Source: Pseudaeromonas sp963677375 (GTDB lineage: Bacteria; Pseudomonadota; Gammaproteobacteria; Enterobacterales; Aeromonadaceae). From it: a stretch of 64,000 nucleotides of DNA. The DNA lies in assembly GCA_963677375.2 (NCBI GenBank), contig CAXXIF010000012.1, positions 367,331-431,330 on the forward strand. Reading direction: 5' to 3'. Of this stretch, positions 57,097 to 64,000 are shown piece after piece. The notes beneath the pieces are model-generated. The model made no database searches. It had not been told where the DNA came from and saw nothing but the letters and a program-made list of their open reading frames with translations. The translations under genes and the position numbers were made by a program. Within the stretch, counting starts at the first letter, position 1. Each line of letters opens with the position of its first letter.

Positions 57097-58119
57097 ATGG
57101 ATCTAATCGAACTGGATGATTTTCATTGGTTGATGGATATCTTACAGACCATAGATGTCGGCCTAGTGGTGATTGATCGTCATTATCGTGTTCAGCTGTG
57201 GAATGGCTTCATGGAAAACCACAGCGGCCAGTTGGCTAGCCACATTCGTGGAACAAATCTGTTAACCCAATTCCCCGACCTTCCCGTTACCTGGTTACAA
57301 CGCAAGGTGGAAGAGGTTTTTGCCCTGCACAGTCCAGTTTTCAGCTCCTGGGAGCAGCGGCCACGATTGTTCGATTTCGGTAGTACCCGCCCCTTTACCA
57401 GTAACAGTGCTCTGATGTATCAGAACATCACCCTGATGCCGCTGGTCTCCCGTCACGGCGATTGTAATAACATCTGTATCATTATTTATGATGTCACCGA
57501 CGCCGCCGTCGGTAAGCAAGGTCTTCAAGACGCCAACCAGCAGCTCAAGGCACTCTCCATCACGGATCGGTTGACCGGTTTGTACAACCGGGGGCACTGG
57601 GAAGAGAACATGCGGCAGGAGTATCAGCGCCATTTCCGCAGCGGAGCTCCTGTGACGCTGCTCATGTTTGATATCGACTTCTTCAAGAAGATCAATGATG
57701 GTTATGGCCATCCCGCAGGCGATACCGTGTTACGTGATGTCTCGACCCTGCTTCGGCAACAGCTCAGGGCCACAGATATTGCGGGACGCTACGGTGGTGA
57801 GGAGTTTGGTGTACTCCTATTGGATGCGGACAACCAGACCGCCTGGCTCATCGCAGAACGTCTGCGTATCGCCATAGCCCAGCATCAGGTCCAGTATGAG
57901 GGCCAATGCATCGAGTTCACCATCAGTATTGGTCTTGCGGTACTGGATGCTGCTACAGCGACTCCAGCACAATGGCTGACTCGTGCCGATGATGCCTTGT
58001 ATCACTCCAAGCGAAACGGCCGTAATCAGGTATCCATAGCAAGTAGTGCGGGCCTCAAGCCTCATCTGGCATCCGCAGCCACCACTGAGTCATCGGTATT
58101 GACCGTAGCCGCGCAATAA
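57097..58119 (+). CDS. PAS-GGDEF diguanylate cyclase
   Basis: 340 residues. A PAS domain (about 5-130, DILQTIDVGLVVIDRHYRVQ), a short helical linker, then GGDEF from about 155 (LSITDRLTGLYNRGHWEENM). The active site is G233-G234-E235-E236-F237 (RYGGEEFGVLLLD), expected to be active. An I-site RxxD (R224-A-T-D227) lies five residues upstream, so product inhibition is likely. It makes cyclic di-GMP, possibly in response to a redox or small ligand at the PAS. It is the second gene of a two-gene operon with a receiver/CheC-like protein. Confidence 0.92.
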   Translation: MDLIELDDFHWLMDILQTIDVGLVVIDRHYRVQLWNGFMENHSGQLASHIRGTNLLTQFPDLPVTWLQRKVEEVFALHSPVFSSWEQRPRLFDFGSTRPFTSNSALMYQNITLMPLVSRHGDCNNICIIIYDVTDAAVGKQGLQDANQQLKALSITDRLTGLYNRGHWEENMRQEYQRHFRSGAPVTLLMFDIDFFKKINDGYGHPAGDTVLRDVSTLLRQQLRATDIAGRYGGEEFGVLLLDADNQTAWLIAERLRIAIAQHQVQYEGQCIEFTISIGLAVLDAATATPAQWLTRADDALYHSKRNGRNQVSIASSAGLKPHLASAATTESSVLTVAAQ

Positions 58120-58128
58120 GCCTGCTCA

Positions 58129-58144
58129 CGTTTCATGTGAAACA
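58129..58144. promoter_or_regulatory. parS-like site 2
   Basis: CGTTTCATGTGAAACA; its 14-base core is the reverse complement of the core at 54571. It lies between the cyclase stop and the shared terminator. Confidence 0.7.
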
Positions 58145-58145
58145 A

Positions 58146-58175
58146 AAAAAGCCAGTCGAATGACTGGCTTTTTTA
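58146..58175. terminator. bidirectional terminator, cyclase operon and gyrB
   Basis: AAAAGCCAGTC and GACTGGCTTTT pair around GAAT; T-runs lie on both strands, so it can end transcription from both converging operons. Confidence 0.93.
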
Positions 58176-58190
58176 TCCTGAATCTCAAAC

Positions 58191-60611
58191 CTAGATATCC
58201 AGGTTTGCCACTCGCAGGGCGTTGTTCTCGATAAACTCACGACGTGGTTCAACAGCATCACCCATCAGGGTAGCAAACAGCTGATCGGCCGCGATGGCAT
58301 CGTCAATGGTAACCCGCAGCATGCGGCGCGAAGCAGGATCCATGGTGGTTTCCCAGAGCTGATCCGGATTCATCTCACCCAGACCTTTATAGCGTTGGAT
58401 ATAAACCCCACGCTTGCCCTCATCGACGAGCCAGTTGATGGCCTCGTCGAAGCTGGAGACCGGCTTCACTTTCTCGCCACGCTTCACATACCCCCCCGCT
58501 TCCATCAGGTTCGCAATTTGTGCACCCAAGGCCACAATTTGCTTGTACTCGTTGGAATTCAGGAAGTCATAGCTCAGATGATACTTATGGTCGATCCCGT
58601 GCTGACGCAAGCTGACAAGTGGCAGGAAAATCTGACGCTCCACGTTATGCTCGATGGCGATATTAAACTGCGAGCCATTGGTTCCTTGATCCAGCAGCAC
58701 CTGTTGCAACTGGTTCACCCACCCCTTGACCTGCTCCTCATCCTGCAACAACTCAGCAGACAGTGCCGGTTGATAGATGAGCTGGGTCAATACCGCCTCA
58801 GGCAGACGACGCGACATGCGGCCAATCAGACTCTGGACCGCGCGGTATTGCAATACCAGGCGCTCCAACTGCTCGCCGCCGATGCCAGGAGCCGATTCAT
58901 TGACATGGATCGCGGCTCCATCCAGTGCCAGCGTGGTCTGGTACTGCACCAACACATCTTCATCCTTGATGTATTGCTCTTGTTTACCCTTCTTCACCTT
59001 ATACAGTGGTGGTTGGGCAATGTAGATATAGCCACGCTCAATCAGCTCGGGCATCTGACGGTAGAAGAAGGTCAGCAACAGGGTCCGGATGTGGGCACCG
59101 TCGACGTCCGCATCGGTCATGATGATGACGTTGTGGTAGCGCATCTTGTCCGGGTTGTACTCGTCCCGGCCAATGCCACAACCCAGCGCGGTAATCAGAG
59201 TGGCGACCTCCTGGGAAGAGAGCATCTTGTCAAAGCGTGCCTTTTCGACGTTGAGGATCTTGCCCTTCAGCGGCAGTATGGCTTGGTACTTGCGGTTGCG
59301 CCCCTGCTTTGCAGAGCCGCCCGCCGAGTCACCTTCCACTATATAGAGTTCTGATAGTGCCGGATCTCGTTCCTGGCAATCCGCCAGCTTGCCGGGCAAA
59401 CCCGCCAAATCCAGAGCGCCTTTCCGGCGAGTCATTTCGCGGGCCTTACGCGCGGCTTCGCGGGCACGGGCAGCATCGATGATCTTGCTGACGACAACCT
59501 TGGCATCACCCGGGTTCTCCAGCAGGTACTCATCGAGCTTCTCGCCCATGCACTGTTCTACCGCCGTCTTCACTTCGGAAGAGACCAGCTTATCTTTGGT
59601 CTGGGAGGAGAACTTGGGATCTGGAACCTTTACCGACACAATAGCGGTCAGACCTTCACGCGCATCATCCCCGGACGTCGCCGTCTTGGCCTTCTTGCTG
59701 TAGCCCTCTTTATCCATATAGGTGTTGAGAGTACGAGTCAAAGCGGCCCGGAAACCGGCCAGGTGAGTACCACCATCCCGCTGTGGAATGTTATTGGTAA
59801 AGCAGTAGACGTTTTCCTGGTAGGCATCATTCCACTGCATCGCCACTTCGACGGAGATGCCGTCTTCGCGTTCCTGAGTGAAATAGAACACCTTGGGATG
59901 GATCGGCGTCTTGTTGTGGTTCAAGTATTCCACGAAGGCACGGATTCCGCCCTCATAGTGGAACTGCTGTTCACGGCTGTCGCGCTCATCTTCGAGGCGA
60001 ATCATGACCCCGGAATTCAAAAATGATAATTCACGCAGGCGCTTGGCCAGGATCTCGTAATGGTATTCGATGTTGGTAAAGATGGTCGGGCTTGGCCAGA
60101 AGCGAATTTCAGTACCAGTCTGGTCGGAATCGCCAATCTGCTGCAACGGAGCAACTGGGTCGCCTAGATGATAGGTTTGCTCATAGACATGGCCACCACG
60201 GCGGATGGTCAGCAGCAGCTTGTCGGAGAGGGCATTCACTACCGAGACACCAACACCATGCAAGCCACCAGAAACTTTGTAGGAGTTGTCATCAAACTTA
60301 CCACCGGCATGCAGAACCGTCATGATAACTTCAGCAGCCGAAACCCCTTCTTCCTCATGGAGATCAACGGGGATACCGCGACCGTTATCGCGTACCGATA
60401 CTGAATTGTCGGCGTGGATTTTAACTAGGATGTCACTGCAATAACCGGCCAGGGCTTCATCGATAGAGTTATCGACCACCTCGAACACCATATGGTGCAG
60501 ACCAGAGCCATCATCAGTATCGCCGATATACATGCCGGGACGCTTACGAACTGCATCCAACCCCTTCAATACCTTGATATTCGAAGAGTCGTAAGTGTTG
60601 TTCTCACTCAT
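58191..60611 (-). CDS. gyrB: DNA gyrase subunit B
   Basis: 806 residues. GHKL ATPase (EVVDNSIDEALAGYC, GRGIPVDLH, GGLHGVGVSVVNALS), transducer domain, and TOPRIM with EGDSAGGSAKQGRNRKYQAI and IMTDADVDGAHIRTLLLTFF. A C-terminal insert of about 170 residues is typical of gammaproteobacterial GyrB. It ends LRVANLDI. The ATG overlaps the recF stop (ATGA). With GyrA, not in the window, it introduces negative supercoils. Confidence 0.97.
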   Translation of the reverse strand: MSENNTYDSSNIKVLKGLDAVRKRPGMYIGDTDDGSGLHHMVFEVVDNSIDEALAGYCSDILVKIHADNSVSVRDNGRGIPVDLHEEEGVSAAEVIMTVLHAGGKFDDNSYKVSGGLHGVGVSVVNALSDKLLLTIRRGGHVYEQTYHLGDPVAPLQQIGDSDQTGTEIRFWPSPTIFTNIEYHYEILAKRLRELSFLNSGVMIRLEDERDSREQQFHYEGGIRAFVEYLNHNKTPIHPKVFYFTQEREDGISVEVAMQWNDAYQENVYCFTNNIPQRDGGTHLAGFRAALTRTLNTYMDKEGYSKKAKTATSGDDAREGLTAIVSVKVPDPKFSSQTKDKLVSSEVKTAVEQCMGEKLDEYLLENPGDAKVVVSKIIDAARAREAARKAREMTRRKGALDLAGLPGKLADCQERDPALSELYIVEGDSAGGSAKQGRNRKYQAILPLKGKILNVEKARFDKMLSSQEVATLITALGCGIGRDEYNPDKMRYHNVIIMTDADVDGAHIRTLLLTFFYRQMPELIERGYIYIAQPPLYKVKKGKQEQYIKDEDVLVQYQTTLALDGAAIHVNESAPGIGGEQLERLVLQYRAVQSLIGRMSRRLPEAVLTQLIYQPALSAELLQDEEQVKGWVNQLQQVLLDQGTNGSQFNIAIEHNVERQIFLPLVSLRQHGIDHKYHLSYDFLNSNEYKQIVALGAQIANLMEAGGYVKRGEKVKPVSSFDEAINWLVDEGKRGVYIQRYKGLGEMNPDQLWETTMDPASRRMLRVTIDDAIAADQLFATLMGDAVEPRREFIENNALRVANLDI

Positions 60612-61717
60612 GGCTTACTCTCGCTCTCTCGTGCTTGATATTCGGTAATAGTGCCCTGCTCCACGTGAAACAGGTGACACTCGAGTTCCGACATCATGTC
60701 GGCCAGTGGCGCCTCATCAATGGCGGTGATGAAGACCTGGCTAGCACACTGTTTGAGTCGTTGTGCCAGCCGACGCCGTTTCTCCGAGTCGAGCTCGGAG
60801 GCAAAATCGTCAATCAAAAAAATGCACTGTCGCTCGCCCTGGCGGTTCAGGTAAAGCCCCTGAGCCAGCCGCATGGCGCAAACCAGCAACTTGAGCTGGC
60901 CCCGCGACAGCATATCTTGTACCGGCACCCCATTGGCCTTGAGCCTCAGGTCTGCCTTGTGGGGACCAACCGCGGTATGGCCCATTAGCCGATCGCGTTC
61001 GAACCCTTCCTGTAACAATTCTTCGAGCGGTCGCTGTAGATCCCAACCGGGATAAAACGCGATCTTGAATTCGAATTCTGGCAGAAAATCGGCGGTAATT
61101 TCCTGCAACAGCGGCAAAATCGCCGCACAATACTGGGCTCTGTGTTGAGCCAACTCCAAGCCCAGACGAGCCAACTCCAGATCCCAGAATGCCAATGGCG
61201 CGTAGTGCTGGCTTTGCCGCAACAACGCATTACGCTGCTTCAACAAACGCCGGACTCGGGACCACAGAGGAAAGAAGCCCTGCTCCACGTGAAACACACC
61301 CCAATCGATAAAGGCGCGACGTTGCTGCGGCCCCCCGGTCAACAGGCTGAAGCCTTCCGGGTGAATCAACTGCAACGGTAATATTTCGGCCAGTTGCGCC
61401 AGTCGTTCTGCGGGACGACCAGCCAATCGGAGCTGGGTCTCACCCGTTCGACTCTTGGAGAGACCAACGGGGATCTGGGTTTGCTGAACAGAGTCAACCT
61501 GGGCAAACAGAGTAAAGGCTTTCTCACCATGACCAATGACTCTATTGGTCAAATGGGTACGGAAAGAACGCCCCAGGCCGAGATAATGAATGGCCTCCAG
61601 CAAGCTGGTCTTGCCACTCCCATTCAGCCCCAACAAGACATTGAGCCCCTTACCGGGGCTCAACTCTGCCAGTACGATATTACGAAAATCCCGGATCTGT
61701 AACTTGAGCAATGCCAT
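60608..61717 (-). CDS. recF: DNA recombination and repair protein RecF
   Basis: A 369-residue SMC-like ATPase. The Walker A is GLNGSGKTSLLEAIHYLGLG, the signature region is LSRGQLKLLVCAMRLAQG, and the Walker B is CIFLIDDFASELD. It loads RecA at single-strand gaps with RecO and RecR. The coding sequence contains two identical parS-like sites, both read as FHVEQG (residues near 143 and 351). It lies 2 bases after dnaN and overlaps gyrB by 4. Confidence 0.97.
   Translation of the reverse strand: MALLKLQIRDFRNIVLAELSPGKGLNVLLGLNGSGKTSLLEAIHYLGLGRSFRTHLTNRVIGHGEKAFTLFAQVDSVQQTQIPVGLSKSRTGETQLRLAGRPAERLAQLAEILPLQLIHPEGFSLLTGGPQQRRAFIDWGVFHVEQGFFPLWSRVRRLLKQRNALLRQSQHYAPLAFWDLELARLGLELAQHRAQYCAAILPLLQEITADFLPEFEFKIAFYPGWDLQRPLEELLQEGFERDRLMGHTAVGPHKADLRLKANGVPVQDMLSRGQLKLLVCAMRLAQGLYLNRQGERQCIFLIDDFASELDSEKRRRLAQRLKQCASQVFITAIDEAPLADMMSELECHLFHVEQGTITEYQARESESKP
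60657..60672. promoter_or_regulatory. parS-like site 3, inside recF
   Basis: TGCTCCACGTGAAACA matches 14 of 16 bases of the ParB consensus TGTTTCACGTGAAACA; the central CACGTG and the right arm are perfect. On the recF strand it encodes FHVEQ. Confidence 0.65.
61281..61296. promoter_or_regulatory. parS-like site 4, inside recF
   Basis: Same 16 bases as at 60657 and again read FHVEQG. The two sites are 624 bases apart, a whole number of codons. Confidence 0.65.
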
Positions 61718-61719
61718 GG

Positions 61720-62823
61720 TTACAGCCGCATCGGCATCACCACATACAAGGCCGCATCACTGCTGGCATCTTCCAGCAGAGCACTGCTGTTGGCATCCGT
61801 CAGGCTGATTTTGATCTGTTCACATTTTAACGTATTCAGCACGTCGAGCACATAGGAGACGTTAAAACCGATCTCCAATTCGGGACCTGCGTAGGTGACA
61901 TCCAGCAACTCCTCCGCCTCTTCCTGCTCGGGATTGTTCGCCGTGATGCGCAGCAGGTTCTCTTGCAGATTAAGACGCACACCGCGCAACTTGTCGTTGG
62001 AGAGAATGGCAGCCCGGGAGAAGGCCTGACGTAGCCCCTCACGATCTGCCAGAACATACTTATCACTGTTACGCGGCATGACCCGACGATAGTCAGGGAA
62101 GCGACCATCCACCAATTTGGAGGTGAAGACAAATCCTTCGGAGACAGCACGCAAGTTGTTACGCCCCATCTGCAGACGGATGGGTTTATCCTCGTTCTCC
62201 AGCAGACGTACCAGCTCCAGCACCCCTTTGCGCGGCAGAATCAGCTGCTGCTCCGGAAGTTCCTGAGCGACCACCTCACGGCGACAAGTCGCCAGGCGAT
62301 GACCATCGGTAGCCACGGTGCGCAGACTGCGGCCCGAGGCCTCGAACAACATGCCATTCAGGTAGTAACGGACATCCTGGCTGGCCATGGAGAACTGGGT
62401 CGACTCGATCAGTCGTTTCAACTCCAGCTGACTGAGGTCAAACTCGAGCAGAGACTCCCAATCTTCGATGTTGGGAAACTCTTCGGCCGGCAATGTGGAG
62501 AGGGAGAAACGACTACGCCCGGAACGCAGGATTAACCGATCGCCTTCCAGGATAAAATTGATGGCCGCCGACTCCGGTAAGCCGCGGCAGATATCCAGCA
62601 GCTTGCGCGCCGGGACAGTTGTCTTGCCCGGCTGAGTGTCACCCTCCAAAGCCACCCGACCGATCATCTCGACCTCCAGATCGGTACCTGTCATCGATAA
62701 GCGCTCGCCATCGACATTCAGCAGCACATTGGAGAGGATCGGCAGCGTCGGACGCCCACCTAGGGAGCCAGACACCAGTTGAAGTGGACGCAATAGAGTC
62801 TCACGATTGATGGCAAACTGCAT
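61720..62823 (-). CDS. dnaN: DNA polymerase III beta subunit (sliding clamp)
   Basis: 367 residues in three repeated clamp folds. The start MQFAINRETLLRPLQLVSGS and the end ALYVVMPMRL are diagnostic; the C-terminal MPMRL is the cleft that binds polymerase and Hda. Core chromosome gene between dnaA (17 bases upstream) and recF. Confidence 0.98.
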   Translation of the reverse strand: MQFAINRETLLRPLQLVSGSLGGRPTLPILSNVLLNVDGERLSMTGTDLEVEMIGRVALEGDTQPGKTTVPARKLLDICRGLPESAAINFILEGDRLILRSGRSRFSLSTLPAEEFPNIEDWESLLEFDLSQLELKRLIESTQFSMASQDVRYYLNGMLFEASGRSLRTVATDGHRLATCRREVVAQELPEQQLILPRKGVLELVRLLENEDKPIRLQMGRNNLRAVSEGFVFTSKLVDGRFPDYRRVMPRNSDKYVLADREGLRQAFSRAAILSNDKLRGVRLNLQENLLRITANNPEQEEAEELLDVTYAGPELEIGFNVSYVLDVLNTLKCEQIKISLTDANSSALLEDASSDAALYVVMPMRL

Positions 62824-62840
62824 CTAAGCTCTCCGTTATC

Positions 62841-64000
62841 TCAGGATGAAAGGGTGCGGATCAGGTTGGAATAATCTTCTTTGATATCGTGGCTCTCTTC
62901 ACGCAACTCGGCAATCTTGCGACAGGCATGCAACACAGTCGTATGATCTCGACCACCAAAGGCATCACCGATCTCCGGCAAGCTGTGGTTGGTCAACTCT
63001 TTGGCCAAAGCCATGGCCAATTGGCGTGGACGAGCCACCGAGCGCGAGCGACGTTTCGAGAGCAGATCCGCCACCTTGATTTTGTAATACTCGGCCACCG
63101 TTTTCTGGATGTTATCGATGGTGACCAGCTTCTCCTGGAGTGCCAGCAGATCACGCAAGGCTTCACGCACGAAATCGATATTGATGGCTCGCCCGGTAAA
63201 GTTGGCGTTCGCAATGACCCGGTTAAGAGCACCTTCCAATTCACGCACGTTAGAGCGCAACCGCTTGGCGATAAAGAAGGCGACTTCATCAGGTAGATGA
63301 ATTTTGCTCTCTTCGGCCTTGCGCATCAGGATCGCCACCCGGGTTTCCAGTTCCGGCGGCTCGATCGCCACCGTCAACCCCCACCCAAAGCGCGACTTCA
63401 AACGATCCTCGACACCATCGATCTCTTTCGGATAACGATCCGAGGTCAGAATGATCTGCTGATTGCCTTCCAGCAGCGCATTGAAGGTATGGAAAAACTC
63501 CTCCTGGGAACGCTCCTTGTTGGCGAAGAACTGAATGTCATCGATCAGCAAGGCATCCACACTGCGGTAGTAGCGTTTGAATTCCTCAATCGCATTGGTC
63601 TGCAACGCTTTGACCATGTCCTGGACGAAGCGCTCGGAGTGCATGTACACCACCTTGGCATCGGGATTCCGATCCTTGATGGCGTTGCCGACCGCATGCA
63701 ACAAGTGCGTCTTACCCAGGCCGGTACCTCCATATAAAAACAACGGGTTGTAAGCTGTCCCCGGATTGTCAGCGACCTGACTGGCTGCCGCACGCGCTAA
63801 CTGGTTGGATTTACCTTCGACGAAGTTCTCGAAGGTATAGGTGACATTGACATTGCTCTTGTGGTTGATCTCGGGCCGATTCTCCGCCGAATGGCCCCAA
63901 CTCGGGCCACTCACGGCCGCAATACGTCCCTGCACCGGCTTATTCACTAAAGGGGCTGCCGCATGATTGTTCCGGCTACCGATATCGAAACGCAGCGCTG
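62841..64000 (-). CDS. dnaA: chromosomal replication initiator DnaA, 5' end outside the window
   Basis: About 386 C-terminal residues of DnaA. The frame is open to the right edge, through LRFDIGSR, so a GTG at 63947 is not the real start. Domain III begins TFENFVEGKSNQLARAAASQ, with Walker A GGTGLGKTHLLHA and Walker B LLIDDIQFFANK. Domain IV shows the DnaA-box helix-turn-helix in GGRDHTTVLHACRKI. It binds oriC boxes and melts the origin; oriC is expected beyond the right edge. Confidence 0.97.
   Translation of the reverse strand, partial: ALRFDIGSRNNHAAAPLVNKPVQGRIAAVSGPSWGHSAENRPEINHKSNVNVTYTFENFVEGKSNQLARAAASQVADNPGTAYNPLFLYGGTGLGKTHLLHAVGNAIKDRNPDAKVVYMHSERFVQDMVKALQTNAIEEFKRYYRSVDALLIDDIQFFANKERSQEEFFHTFNALLEGNQQIILTSDRYPKEIDGVEDRLKSRFGWGLTVAIEPPELETRVAILMRKAEESKIHLPDEVAFFIAKRLRSNVRELEGALNRVIANANFTGRAINIDFVREALRDLLALQEKLVTIDNIQKTVAEYYKIKVADLLSKRRSRSVARPRQLAMALAKELTNHSLPEIGDAFGGRDHTTVLHACRKIAELREESHDIKEDYSNLIRTLSS

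Noticed and set aside
63945..63947. GTG as the dnaA start
   Set aside because: The same frame continues to the window edge with recognisable DnaA sequence (LRFDIG), so the start is outside.

Overview
The window reads as a chromosomal stretch from a gammaproteobacterium with high-GC coding DNA, most likely an Aeromonadales relative; the genus was not determined. The basis is the gene order dnaA-dnaN-recF-gyrB, glyQS, the fadBA-yigZ-hemG-rrn neighbourhood, an argX-hisR-leuT-proM-type tRNA operon, and the general look of the 16S gene. The 5' end of dnaA, and presumably oriC, lies just beyond the right edge. Four parS-like sites between 54.5 and 61.3 kb fit an origin-proximal position.

Layout. 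0-6.5 kb: the end of an outer-membrane efflux gene, four tRNAs on the minus strand, then a TetR-MFP-RND efflux operon with a palindromic operator over its likely start point. 6.8-12.4 kb: a ydcSTUV-patD type polyamine import and oxidation operon behind a possible sigma-54 promoter. 12.5-16.6 kb: two lipoprotein phosphatases, a PAP2 enzyme with an autotransporter-type beta-repeat tail and a MINPP-like histidine phosphatase (candidate phytase), each behind 11-bp-spaced Pho-box repeats. 16.6-18.6 kb: a divergent AraC regulator and Fsr-like MFS exporter.

18.6-22.4 kb is the accessory region. A GC-rich element expanded into a 196-bp-period palindromic array, a heptamer microsatellite and hairpin clusters surround an AT-rich insert carrying a TPR protein, a broken gene and small membrane-protein ORFs. 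A perfect 70-bp inverted repeat flanks the insert. 22.5-25.2 kb: treZ, then a HepT-MntA toxin-antitoxin pair bracketed by a perfect 42-bp direct repeat. 25.2-33.6 kb: gabT, gabD, a divergent LysR regulator and a second polyamine-type ABC transporter. With the first operon, these genes cover putrescine uptake, 4-aminobutanal oxidation and GABA conversion to succinate; the putrescine aminotransferase is not in the window. 33.6-34.0 kb is an AT-rich gap with a small His-rich ORF, followed by an Sfp-type phosphopantetheinyl transferase.

34.9-40.5 kb: a complete minus-strand rRNA operon (16S, tRNA-Glu, 23S, 5S, tRNA-Asp) with two promoters and boxA sites. 40.5-64 kb is mostly core chromosome: hemG, yigZ, fadBA, a two-component system with a stand-alone sugar-binding protein, tusA, zntB, tag, glyQS, avtA, a receiver/CheC-like protein paired with a diguanylate cyclase, then gyrB, recF, dnaN and dnaA. 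All assignments come from reading the sequence and recalled family motifs; no database search was run.
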